Below, in pieces: positions 32,619 to 41,084 of a DNA stretch of 64,000 nucleotides. The position numbers and the translations under genes were made by a program. The stretch is from Akkermansia sp. (GTDB lineage Bacteria > Verrucomicrobiota > Verrucomicrobiia > Verrucomicrobiales > Akkermansiaceae), in NCBI GenBank assembly GCA_017415995.1, contig JAFQDN010000021.1:1-64000 (forward strand), written 5' to 3'. Within the stretch, counting starts at the first letter, position 1, and each line of letters begins with the position of its first letter. Under the pieces are notes generated by a model. That model saw only the letters and a program-made list of their open reading frames with translations, was not told where the DNA came from and ran no database searches.

Positions 32619-32646
32619 GCTAATTATCAGCTAAATTAGCCGATAA
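32619..32646. repeat. Palindromic repeat downstream of fic, copy 2
   Basis: Identical over 28 bp to 31192-31219, beginning 17 bp after the fic stop. It folds as a hairpin with AATTATC/GATAATT and GCTAA/TTAGC arms, followed by TTTT, so it may also serve as a terminator. Confidence 0.7.
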
Positions 32647-32806
32647 TTTTACAACAAGGATGACTTCTGATAAGAATTAGCGAAGATAGCCCCTCGACAA
32701 CAACAGAGACGGTGGCGGGCACTTTATGCTTGCCAAGAGGGGTGGCCATATGTTAAACTCTACAAGAATTAAGGGGTTTTACACGACACAAAACAGACAA
32801 AGCACT

Positions 32807-33466
32807 ATGTTAAAAGCGGTTATCTTTGATATGGACGGCACACTGGGTGACACAGTAACCCTGTGTGTAGAGGCATATCGGCAAACGACAAAGGAAGTAA
32901 GTGGCCGCTTGCCGAGTGCGGAGGAAGTGATGGGGTACTTCGGCATCAGTGACAGAGGAGTGCTGGGCGGCTTGGTAGGCATGAGGTATGATGACCCGGC
33001 ACTACCCATCGAACACTTTGTGCAGGTGTATGAAAGCCTACATGATGAGCTGGCGCCCACCCCATACGAAGGAGCCGTGGAAACCTTGAAAGCCCTGCGA
33101 GCCAAGGGACTGAAAGTGGGGCTGCTGACCGGCAAGGAACACTACACCGCTGATCCCACGGTAAAACGCTACGGCATGGAAGGCTTGTTTGATTTGGTAC
33201 TCACCGGACAACCCACCCACAACTGCAAAGATGAGTGCTTGCAGGAAGCCATGCGGATATGGCAACTACAGGCGGATGAGATCATCTACGTAGGAGATGC
33301 CCCCACGGACATAGACCACTGCCACCGAGTGGGAGTGCGCATCATCAACGCGGCATGGGGCAGCCACGCCCCGACGGAGGAGGCCGCCTGCCTGGCGCGC
33401 AACCCGGATTACCGCATAACGAATTTCACAGAACTGGAACCCCTGATAAGCAAACTGATGTCATGA
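32807..33466 (+). CDS. HAD-superfamily hydrolase (phosphoglycolate phosphatase-like)
   Basis: A 219-residue protein from ATG 32807. The longer frame from 32726 adds 27 residues of unlike composition before MLKAVIFDMDGTLGD, the DxDxT nucleophile motif. LLTGKE (motif II Thr) and IYVGDAPTDIDHCH (motif IV) are present, with a helical cap domain from residue 20 to 90. It dephosphorylates small phosphometabolites in the cytoplasm. The stop overlaps the GH84 start as ATGA, suggesting joint expression, perhaps for sugar-phosphate processing. Confidence 0.88.
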   Translation: MLKAVIFDMDGTLGDTVTLCVEAYRQTTKEVSGRLPSAEEVMGYFGISDRGVLGGLVGMRYDDPALPIEHFVQVYESLHDELAPTPYEGAVETLKALRAKGLKVGLLTGKEHYTADPTVKRYGMEGLFDLVLTGQPTHNCKDECLQEAMRIWQLQADEIIYVGDAPTDIDHCHRVGVRIINAAWGSHAPTEEAACLARNPDYRITNFTELEPLISKLMS

Positions 33467-36330
33467 AAAAAAACATACTGCTAGCAGGCCTGCTGCCGGG
33501 CATCGCTGCCCTGCCGCTGATGGCCACGGAACACCCCGATGTGTACCCCCGCCCACAGGCGATTGAGCTGCAAAGCGACTTCACCCATGTGGAGGAAGTG
33601 AGCATTGAGCTGCGCAATGAACAATCCGCCGGCGAGATGTGGGACAAACTGCCGGCCGACAATGAAGGAGCCTACGCCATACGCATAAGCCCGGGCAAAC
33701 TGCACGTATGGGCAAACACCCCGGAGGGGGCATACTACGCCAAACAAACCCTCACCCAGTTGCTGCGCGGTGTACCGAATGCGCGCAACGCCCAAAAAGA
33801 CCCCTTCCCCCGCCGGAGCATTGAAGAGGTAGCCAAGCTGGGCATGCTGCCACTGGGCGAGGTAACGGACTGGCCGGATCTGGCATTCCGCGGAGCAGTG
33901 GAGGGCTACTATGGCGCCCCGTGGAGCTTTGAAGCCCGCAAAGCACAGTTCGAGTTCTACGGCCGCAATAAGATGAACACCTACATCTATGCGCCCAAAG
34001 ACGACCCCTACCACCACGGCATGGGCTGCTACAAGCCCTACCCGGCAGACAAAGCAGCGCAAATACGCGAGCTGGTAAAACTGGCTCATGCCAACCACGT
34101 GCGCTTTGTGTGGGCTATACACCCCGCCAACACCGTACAGTGGAACAATGACGGCGGGCGCCACCAACTGGATGGCTTGGTGCGCAAAATGGAGTGGATG
34201 TACGAGCTGGGAGTGCGCAACTTCGGTGTATTGGTGGACGACTCCACCGGCGAAATCGGCAAAGCAGAACGGCAGGTGCAGCTGTGCAACTATTTGCTGG
34301 AGAACTTTATCCGCAAGCACAAGGATGTCAACCAAACCCTCATCATGTGCCCCACGGGCTACAACAAGGCTTGGACAAACGCCAAGTTTCTCCAAACCCT
34401 CGGCAATGGGTTGGACGGCTCCATCCCCGTGATGTGGACGGGAGACACCGTGGTGCATGATATTACCCTGCAAGGGCAACAGTGGGTTAATGAGCACGTA
34501 AAACGCCCCACCTTCATATGGTGGAACTGGCCCTGTAATGACTTTAAGCGCAGCCGCATCTCCATGGGGCGCACCTATGGATTAGGCACGGAGCCCGAGA
34601 TGAAAAAAGCCATGAGCGGCTTTGTGGCTAACCCCATGGAACATGCCGAGGCCAGCAAGGTGGGACTTTTCGGGGTGGCAGACTACACCTGGAACATCAC
34701 AGGATTTGCGTCCGACAAGAGCTGGCGGGAGGGCATACGCCGCCTGTACCCGCAATGCCCGGAAGCCATGCAGGTATTCTGCAACCACAACTCCTACCTG
34801 TTACCCAACGGGCACGGTTACTTCCGCGAGGAATCCGTGGAGATGAAACCCACGGCGGATCTCTTCATCAAATCCATCGGCGTGCGCAAGCCGGATGCCC
34901 AAGCAGCAGCCACCCTCAAGGCTGAGTTTACCGCCATGGAGCAAGCAGGTACTACCATACGCGACACCGAGGGACTGGAAGCCCTGCAAATGGATATTGC
35001 ACCGTGGATTGCCCAGTTCATCCTCACCGGTAAGGCGGGGCGCCTGACTATGCAGGCACTGGAAACGACGGATACGGATGAGCGCATCCGCCTCTTCTTC
35101 AGCGCCGTAGATACCGCTGCCGAAATACGGGACACCCTGCGCGATGAGTGGAGCGCCAAAGGCACCATCTACCTGCCGGATGTGGAGGTGGGCATGTACG
35201 CCATGACCCCCGCCCTGCGCTCCGGCCTGAGCTACCTGAACAGCAACATCTATGCCGAGTTGAGCGGCCGCGAGGTTGTGCTGCCCACCTTCTCCACCAA
35301 CGGAGGACCGGCGGACAAAAATGCCCTGAATATGGCGGACGGCAACCTCAAGACCTTCTGGTCCTCAGACCAACGCATGAAGGCCGGGGATTGGTACTGC
35401 ATCGACTTCGGGCAAAAGACGGACATCCGCAACATCAGCCTACTGATGGGCGGGCCGCGTGCCGGCGACTTCCCCAAGGCGGGCGTATTCGAGGTATCCG
35501 ATGATGGGAAGACGTGGCGGCAAATCGGCGGAGAGCCACGTGGCGGAGCAGTGGTGGTGGTCAACCTGATGGAAGAGCCCGTGCAAGCCAACATGCTGCG
35601 CTACCGCATCACGGAACCGAATGAACGCTGGCTCTCCATCTGTGAGTTCACCATAAACCGCGGCATGCCGGCCTACGCCACCACCAACATTGAGAAATGT
35701 GCCAAGCTCGGAGCGCATACGGATAAAGAATACGCCGGCATTAACCGCATTATGGAGGTATTCCCCATTGCTCCGGGTGAGTTCATTACCTTGGAATTCC
35801 CCACTCCCGTTACCCCCAAATGGGTGGAAATTAACCTTGAAAATGCGGAATTGGACTCCTGGGCAAGCGTAGAAATGACCCTGGAGGATGGCTCTAAACA
35901 CAAATTGGAAGGCAAAGTGCACAAAAACAGGCTATTCCTGGAAAATGATGATATGCCGAAGGAAAAAATCCGAGAGCTGCGCCTTACCAACACCGGGACA
36001 AATACACAGGAAATCAAGGTCACGCTGTTCCGTGTTGGCATTCCGGAAATACAACAGGACCAGAATCCCTACACCTTGGTGGACACGGATTTGAGCACCT
36101 TCTACAACTGTGGCAAGAGTGCCCTCAACACCCAGCTTCCGCTGCCGGAGAACACCACACGCATCCTCGTTATCGGCACGGCAGAGGTTAGCCTCAACGG
36201 CGATGCCGGGCGCACCGTAAGCGACCACATCCGCGAGTACACCGTACCCGCCGGAGTACGCAAGGTGAACGTATTTGCCCCGCAGGATGAAGGCAAACGC
36301 GTGTATGAGGTGCTCTTCCTGCACCGATAA
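33463..36330 (+). CDS. Secreted GH84 beta-N-acetylglucosaminidase
   Basis: A 955-residue protein from ATG 33463. It has a signal peptide (NILLAGLLPGIAALPLMA), then an N-terminal GH20b-like domain (to about 140). The GH84 barrel follows: FRGAVEGYYGAPWSFEAR, YIYAPKDDPYHHG and FGVLVDDSTGEIGKAE, with the catalytic Asp pair at about residues 259-260. A helical domain is followed by an F5/8-type C domain (about 590-720). It removes terminal GlcNAc from mucin or other glycans with substrate-assisted chemistry. It is coupled to the HAD gene. Confidence 0.93.
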   Translation: MKKNILLAGLLPGIAALPLMATEHPDVYPRPQAIELQSDFTHVEEVSIELRNEQSAGEMWDKLPADNEGAYAIRISPGKLHVWANTPEGAYYAKQTLTQLLRGVPNARNAQKDPFPRRSIEEVAKLGMLPLGEVTDWPDLAFRGAVEGYYGAPWSFEARKAQFEFYGRNKMNTYIYAPKDDPYHHGMGCYKPYPADKAAQIRELVKLAHANHVRFVWAIHPANTVQWNNDGGRHQLDGLVRKMEWMYELGVRNFGVLVDDSTGEIGKAERQVQLCNYLLENFIRKHKDVNQTLIMCPTGYNKAWTNAKFLQTLGNGLDGSIPVMWTGDTVVHDITLQGQQWVNEHVKRPTFIWWNWPCNDFKRSRISMGRTYGLGTEPEMKKAMSGFVANPMEHAEASKVGLFGVADYTWNITGFASDKSWREGIRRLYPQCPEAMQVFCNHNSYLLPNGHGYFREESVEMKPTADLFIKSIGVRKPDAQAAATLKAEFTAMEQAGTTIRDTEGLEALQMDIAPWIAQFILTGKAGRLTMQALETTDTDERIRLFFSAVDTAAEIRDTLRDEWSAKGTIYLPDVEVGMYAMTPALRSGLSYLNSNIYAELSGREVVLPTFSTNGGPADKNALNMADGNLKTFWSSDQRMKAGDWYCIDFGQKTDIRNISLLMGGPRAGDFPKAGVFEVSDDGKTWRQIGGEPRGGAVVVVNLMEEPVQANMLRYRITEPNERWLSICEFTINRGMPAYATTNIEKCAKLGAHTDKEYAGINRIMEVFPIAPGEFITLEFPTPVTPKWVEINLENAELDSWASVEMTLEDGSKHKLEGKVHKNRLFLENDDMPKEKIRELRLTNTGTNTQEIKVTLFRVGIPEIQQDQNPYTLVDTDLSTFYNCGKSALNTQLPLPENTTRILVIGTAEVSLNGDAGRTVSDHIREYTVPAGVRKVNVFAPQDEGKRVYEVLFLHR

Positions 36331-36354
36331 GCCGCCAAACACAATTCCAAGACC

Positions 36355-36383
36355 AAGCCCCGCTGCACAAGCGGGGCTTTTTT
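36355..36383 (+). terminator. Terminator of the GH84 gene
   Basis: AAGCCCCGC (36355-36363) pairs with GCGGGGCTT (36371-36379) around a 7-nt loop, followed by TTTT. It ends the HAD-GH84 unit. Confidence 0.9.
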
Positions 36384-36403
36384 GGCACAATATTCCAAAA
36401 AGG

Positions 36404-36432
36404 TTGACAAATGAACGCCAAGCTACTACAAT
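36404..36432 (+). promoter_or_regulatory. Promoter of kbl
   Basis: TTGACA (36404-36409), 17 bp, TACAAT (36427-36432). The leader to ATG 36462 is about 23 nt and has no good Shine-Dalgarno. Confidence 0.75.
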
Positions 36433-36461
36433 AGCGCGCCCGTTGATGGGCAGATACCGTT

Positions 36462-37658
36462 ATGTACAACACAGATTTCAAAAACCGACTGGTTACGGAC
36501 CTTGCAGCCCTCAAGGAGGCGGGGCTGTACAAGCAGGAGCGCTACATCGCCACGCCCCAGTTCTCTGAGGTGGGCCTCAAGGACGGCAGCACCGTTATCA
36601 ACATGTGCGCCAATAACTACTTGGGCCTTGCCAACCACCCCGAGCTGGAAAAAGCAGCCAAGGAGGCTATTGACCGCTGGGGCTTCGGTATGGCTTCCGT
36701 GCGCTTCATCTGCGGTACGCAAACCCTGCACCAACAGCTGGAGGAGCGCCTGAGCAACTTCTTGGGCACGGAGGATACCATCCTCTTCGGCTCCTGCTTC
36801 GATGCTAACGGCGGTCTCTTTGAGGCTCTGCTCACCAAGGAGGACGCCATCGTGTCCGACTCCCTCAACCACGCCTCCATTATTGACGGCGTACGCCTTT
36901 GCAAAGCAGCCCGTTACCGCTACGCCAACAACGACATGGCAGACCTGGAGGCCAAGCTGCAAGAGGCCAAGGCCAACGGTGCCCGCACCATCCTCATCTC
37001 CACGGACGGCGTATTCTCCATGGACGGCATTGTAGCCTCCCTCGACAAGATTCACGCACTGGCTGAGAAGTACGGCGCCATCGTACACTTTGATGAATCC
37101 CACGCCACAGGTGTGCTCGGTGCCCGTGGCCGCGGTACGCATGAGCACTGCGGTCTGTTCGGTAAGGTAGACATCACCACCGGCACCTTCGGTAAGGCAC
37201 TGGGCGGCGCCTCCGGTGGCTATGTATCCGGCCCCAAGGAGGTGATAGCCATGCTCCGCCAGAAGTCCCGTCCGTACCTGTTCTCCAACAGCGTCATGCC
37301 CGCCATTGCCGCCACCACCATCAAGGTGATTGACATGCTGGAGGCCTCCACCGAGCTTACGGAAAAGGTACAGCACAACGCAGCCTACTTCCGCAAGGGT
37401 ATGGAGCAGTGCGGGTTCAAGCTTGCCGGTGCCGGCCACGCCATTGTGCCCGTCATGTTGGGGGATGCAGCGCTTTCCCAGCGCTTCAGCAACCGCTTGC
37501 TCGAACTTGGCGTCTACGCCATGGGCTTCTTCTACCCCGTGGTTCCCAAGGAGCAGGCACGCATCCGCACCCAGCTCTCCGCCGCCCACACCGAGGAGCA
37601 GCTGGACCGCGCCATTGCCGCCTTTGCACAGACCGGTCGCGAGCTCGGCGTCATCTGA
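36462..37658 (+). CDS. kbl: Glycine C-acetyltransferase (2-amino-3-ketobutyrate CoA ligase)
   Basis: A 398-residue PLP enzyme of the alpha-oxoamine synthase family. It has the Kbl-type start [49 protein letters not shown] with the PLP-ring His/Asp, and [14 protein letters not shown], whose Lys binds PLP. It cleaves 2-amino-3-ketobutyrate with CoA to glycine and acetyl-CoA in threonine degradation. The usual partner tdh is not adjacent. Sequence pattern and length (398) fit Kbl better than BioF or serine palmitoyltransferase. Confidence 0.93.
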   Translation: MYNTDFKNRLVTDLAALKEAGLYKQERYIATPQFSEVGLKDGSTVINMCANNYLGLANHPELEKAAKEAIDRWGFGMASVRFICGTQTLHQQLEERLSNFLGTEDTILFGSCFDANGGLFEALLTKEDAIVSDSLNHASIIDGVRLCKAARYRYANNDMADLEAKLQEAKANGARTILISTDGVFSMDGIVASLDKIHALAEKYGAIVHFDESHATGVLGARGRGTHEHCGLFGKVDITTGTFGKALGGASGGYVSGPKEVIAMLRQKSRPYLFSNSVMPAIAATTIKVIDMLEASTELTEKVQHNAAYFRKGMEQCGFKLAGAGHAIVPVMLGDAALSQRFSNRLLELGVYAMGFFYPVVPKEQARIRTQLSAAHTEEQLDRAIAAFAQTGRELGVI

Positions 37659-37694
37659 TGCCCGGCTACGGCAACACCATTTCACACACATTCA

Positions 37695-37722
37695 ATGCCC
37701 CCGGTTTCGGGGGCATTTTTTT
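37695..37722 (+). terminator. Terminator of kbl
   Basis: AATGCCCCCG and CGGGGGCATT flank a TTT loop, then TTTTT. It lies 37 bp after the kbl stop. Confidence 0.9.
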
Positions 37723-37769
37723 GCTTGCCTGACGCATGCAAAAATGGTACAAAAGAGCGCGCAAACACC

Positions 37770-38870
37770 ATGGAATTCGGAGAATATCTTCCACTGCAGG
37801 AGCCGGATAGAGCCGGACGCATAGCTGCTTGGCAGGCAGCAATAGGCCTACAAGCAGTGGATGGCTTGAAGACATCCGAATACCTGCTGCAAACGGCAAA
37901 ACGCAACATTGACGGCGAAATCAGCATTGATGAGGCACAAAAAATCATCCATGCGTATTACGACAACCGCAGCACACACGCAGCGGAAGGAGAAGAAGAA
38001 GCGGACAAAGTGGCCACCAATATAGCCCGGCTATTAGGGGAAAACGCATTCCGGCTCATCCCCGCCACCCTGCCGGAATTACACAGACGCATCTTTACAG
38101 GGGTCTATAAGTTTGCAGGCAACATACGTGATATCAACATCTCCAAAAAGGAATGGGTTTTGCGGGGAGACTCCGTACTCTACACACCCGCCCCGCTAAT
38201 TCGGGAAACCTTGGAATGGGACATCCGGCAAGAGCTTAACTTTAACTACGATGGCATCAGCATGGAGGAAGCCATTGAGCACATCGGGCTTTTTATCTCC
38301 GGCGTATGGCAAATCCACCCGTTTGCGGAAGGCAACACGCGCACCACGGCGGTACTTCTTATCAAATACCTTCGTTTTATGGGATTTGAGGTAGACAACT
38401 CACCATTTGCCCGTTATTCATGGTATTTCCGCAATGCCTTGGTACGCGCAAGCTACCGCAATTCACACAAACGCATCAACAAAGACACTACCTTCCTGCG
38501 CCGGTTCCTCAGCAACCTGCTCATCGGCACGCACTATGAGCTCAAAAACAGATTCATGCTCATTCCGGAAACCCCAACCGAACAAGTAACCGAACAAGTT
38601 CCATCGAGCGAGAACTCTGATTTATTATCTCAATATTCTGAACAATTACAAACACTAATCAAGGCCATGAAAAATGACGCATATTCCATGAAAAAGCTTA
38701 TGGATTTATGCGGAATCAAACACCGTCCCTCATTCACTGAAAACTACATAAAGCCGGCTATTGCAAATGGCATCATCAAACCGACACACGAAGAGAACCC
38801 CAATCATCCTCGCCAAAAATATCATCTTACCATAAAAGGACTTCTGTTACACAACAACACAATTACATAA
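37770..38870 (+). CDS. Second Fic-domain protein
   Basis: A 366-residue protein from ATG 37770. Promoter elements TTGCCT and TACAAA lie 17 bp apart just upstream. The Fic core reads HPFAEGNTRTTAV, with GNTR in place of GNGR as in many gut Fic enzymes. THAAEG near residue 75 matches the inhibitory (S/T)xxxE(G/N) pattern. The C-terminus has PTEQVTEQV followed by a winged-helix region (YSMKKLMDLCGIKHRPSFTENYI). The PTEQVTEQV-coding DNA is repeated after the stop, with a second, different tail. Confidence 0.88.
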   Translation: MEFGEYLPLQEPDRAGRIAAWQAAIGLQAVDGLKTSEYLLQTAKRNIDGEISIDEAQKIIHAYYDNRSTHAAEGEEEADKVATNIARLLGENAFRLIPATLPELHRRIFTGVYKFAGNIRDINISKKEWVLRGDSVLYTPAPLIRETLEWDIRQELNFNYDGISMEEAIEHIGLFISGVWQIHPFAEGNTRTTAVLLIKYLRFMGFEVDNSPFARYSWYFRNALVRASYRNSHKRINKDTTFLRRFLSNLLIGTHYELKNRFMLIPETPTEQVTEQVPSSENSDLLSQYSEQLQTLIKAMKNDAYSMKKLMDLCGIKHRPSFTENYIKPAIANGIIKPTHEENPNHPRQKYHLTIKGLLLHNNTIT

Positions 38871-38906
38871 ACATCATTTCATACTTTTATCACATCTTCC
38901 ACAGCC

Positions 38907-39017
38907 CCGACCGAACAAGTAACCGAACAAGTTCCGGAATTGAGAGAGGGCACGGAGAACGATAAAAAAGGTATTTTTGTGACAGAGAACTTGAAGAAAG
39001 AGGTGCAGACGTGGTAG
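38907..39017 (+). pseudogene. Detached alternative C-terminal tail of the Fic gene
   Basis: This frame, without its own start, reads PTEQVTEQVPELREGTEN, then DKKGIFVTENLKKEVQTW and a stop. Its first 26 bp (38910-38935) repeat 38577-38602 inside the Fic gene exactly. Recombination between the repeats would delete 333 bp and exchange the winged-helix tail for this short one. That would either represent a remnant or a switchable end. The stop codon TAG is also part of the -10 of the next gene. Confidence 0.55.
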
Positions 39018-39020
39018 AAT
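38991..39020 (+). promoter_or_regulatory. Promoter of the ActB-like gene, leaderless start
   Basis: TTGAAG (38991-38996), 18 bp, TAGAAT (39015-39020). ATG 39027 is exactly at the predicted transcription start, which supports that codon over ATG 39054. Confidence 0.6.
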
Positions 39021-39026
39021 GAGCGC

Positions 39027-41072
39027 ATGAGAAATGAGGGCACCGGCAGCAGCATGAGCAGACGCAGCTTCCTGAAAGGGCTGGGGGCATTGGCCATGCT
39101 GGCGCTACCGGCATGCCGGAGAGCCCAACAATACGCCGTGGAGCCGGAGGAATGCCCGGAATGGATGCTGCCCGGGGAAGCCACTTGCTACGCGAGCTGC
39201 ATGCCCTGGGCAACAGGAGCCATCCCACTGCTGGCGGTGTGCTATGATGGCGTACCGATGGCTCTGCAACCCAACCCGGAATATGCAGACGTGCGCGCCG
39301 GAATACCCGCATTTGTGCAGGCTGCCATCCTGGACTTGTATGATGGCACCCGCCCCGGCAAACCGACACGCGCCGGCAAGGAACACCCATGGCAAGCCAT
39401 GAGGGCAGCCTTCCGTGCATGGGCGGGGCTTCTGCAAGAGGGGCGGCGCATCGGCTTTCTGTTTCCGTGTGGATACTCAGCTGTGCGCATGGCGCAGGTG
39501 GACGAGCTACGCCGGTACGGCGGGGCATCATTTTATGAGTATGACACCGCCGCCCTGCCCCGCACAAACGGCTTTACGGAACTGGAGGCTGTGCAGGATG
39601 TAACCTTTGGGCAGGCAGTGCGTTACAGCACCGGATTCGGCACTTTGACAGAGCTGACACAGGAATTACCGCGACTGGATTTATTGCTCATCTTCAGCCC
39701 GGCAGATGCCGCTGCATTCCACCCGGAGTTTGCCGAGGCACTGGCAGCAAGCCACGCGGAGACAGTGCGCTTTGTGAGCCACCGAGCGGACAAAACGGCA
39801 CAATTATGCCTATACACCGTACCGCAAACGCATTTTTTGGAAGAATGGGGAGCGGATGCCGATGCGCACGGCAACCTTTGCCTACGCCAGCCGGTAACGC
39901 GCCCGCTGCGGCAGGCATTGTCGGAAAGCGAGGTTTTGCACGCCCTGCTGCACGGGGGCGAATTGCCGGACAGCAGCGGGAAGAGCGTTTCAACCTCCCT
40001 ACAATGGATGCGCAACGTAGTAGAACAAACGGATGAAGCCCTGCGGCATGGCATTGTGCGCGGAGCAGCCCCCTTGCCGACCCCCTTACCGCCCGAGCCG
40101 GCCCGAGAGCTCAACTTTTACCTGCACCCATACTATGCAGACGGCAGATTCCGCCACAATAAATGGTTGCAGGAAACGTATTTCCCCCTCAGCGGCAGCT
40201 GCGGAGCAGCAGAGGTATTCCTGCCCGGCCGGGGTGAGGCATGCACCGTACAAGTGGGAGAGCACAGCCTGCCGGGCTGGGCACATGCCGGGCTCCGGGG
40301 GACTTGGATTCCGCTGCAAGCCGAGTTATTGCAATGCAGAACAGGCGACATACAGAGCACCCCGGCACCAACTCACCCGCACCGCCCTGCCAAAAAGCTG
40401 CCCGGCCTCAAACGCGCAGCAGCGGAGCTGAGTGAGCCGACCGGCAACGGTCCACAGTGGAGCTTACAAATAGAAATGAGCCGTTGTATAGGCTGTGGAG
40501 CCTGCACCTTGGCATGCCGTGCGGAAAATAATATACCGACCGTGGGAGCGGAGGAACAGCTACGCGGCAGAGACATTCAATGGTTGCGCATTGAGCGTTA
40601 TACGGATGAGCAGCAACGGCTGCACTACCTGCCCACCATGTGCCGACAGTGTGAAAAAGCACCGTGCGAGGCCGTATGCCCGGTGAATGCCACCATGCAC
40701 ACCACAGCAGGTCTTAATGCCATGGTGTACCCCCGTTGCTGGGGCACACGCTATTGCGCAGCAGCCTGCCCGTACGAGGCAAGAGTATTCAACTTCTACG
40801 ACTACGCCAAAGCCTCGCGCGCGGCTACAGGGCACCCCGGCAACCCACGCGTAACGCTTCGTAGCCGTGGCGTTATGGAAAAATGCACCTACTGCGTGCA
40901 ACGCATCAATGCCGCAAAAGAAAGCGGAGGCTCACCGCCGCAAACGGCATGCCAACAGGCGTGCCCCATGCAAGCCATCAAGCTCATAGACCTGTGCCGA
41001 GAGGCACCGCCGCAAAGCGTTATCACCGCCTTCGACACCCCGGGCACCCGTCCCCGCACGCTCTACTGGTAA
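39027..41072 (+). CDS. Tat-exported ActB/QrcC-like Fe-S protein (orphan)
   Basis: A 681-residue protein. A twin-arginine signal (SRRSFLKGLGALAMLALPAC) precedes a ~400-residue domain like the molybdopterin-oxidoreductase fold of ActB but without cofactor motifs. It is followed by a ferredoxin-type region with four clusters: CIGCGACTLAC, CRQCEKAPCEAVC, CWGTRYCAAACPYE and CTYCVQRI. It should carry electrons in a periplasm-facing membrane complex such as alternative complex III. No ActA, C, D, E or F gene is adjacent, so the complex is elsewhere or reduced. The 41085 transporter converges on it. Confidence 0.82.
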   Translation: MRNEGTGSSMSRRSFLKGLGALAMLALPACRRAQQYAVEPEECPEWMLPGEATCYASCMPWATGAIPLLAVCYDGVPMALQPNPEYADVRAGIPAFVQAAILDLYDGTRPGKPTRAGKEHPWQAMRAAFRAWAGLLQEGRRIGFLFPCGYSAVRMAQVDELRRYGGASFYEYDTAALPRTNGFTELEAVQDVTFGQAVRYSTGFGTLTELTQELPRLDLLLIFSPADAAAFHPEFAEALAASHAETVRFVSHRADKTAQLCLYTVPQTHFLEEWGADADAHGNLCLRQPVTRPLRQALSESEVLHALLHGGELPDSSGKSVSTSLQWMRNVVEQTDEALRHGIVRGAAPLPTPLPPEPARELNFYLHPYYADGRFRHNKWLQETYFPLSGSCGAAEVFLPGRGEACTVQVGEHSLPGWAHAGLRGTWIPLQAELLQCRTGDIQSTPAPTHPHRPAKKLPGLKRAAAELSEPTGNGPQWSLQIEMSRCIGCGACTLACRAENNIPTVGAEEQLRGRDIQWLRIERYTDEQQRLHYLPTMCRQCEKAPCEAVCPVNATMHTTAGLNAMVYPRCWGTRYCAAACPYEARVFNFYDYAKASRAATGHPGNPRVTLRSRGVMEKCTYCVQRINAAKESGGSPPQTACQQACPMQAIKLIDLCREAPPQSVITAFDTPGTRPRTLYW

Positions 41073-41084
41073 AGGCGCACAAAA

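Noticed and set aside
33355-33462. N-terminal extension of the GH84 gene
   Set aside because: It overlaps the HAD gene; ATG 33463 starts a good signal peptide and overlaps the HAD stop as ATGA.
36426-37691. 421-residue antisense frame across kbl
   Set aside because: It is the shadow of the strongly conserved kbl frame and resembles no protein.
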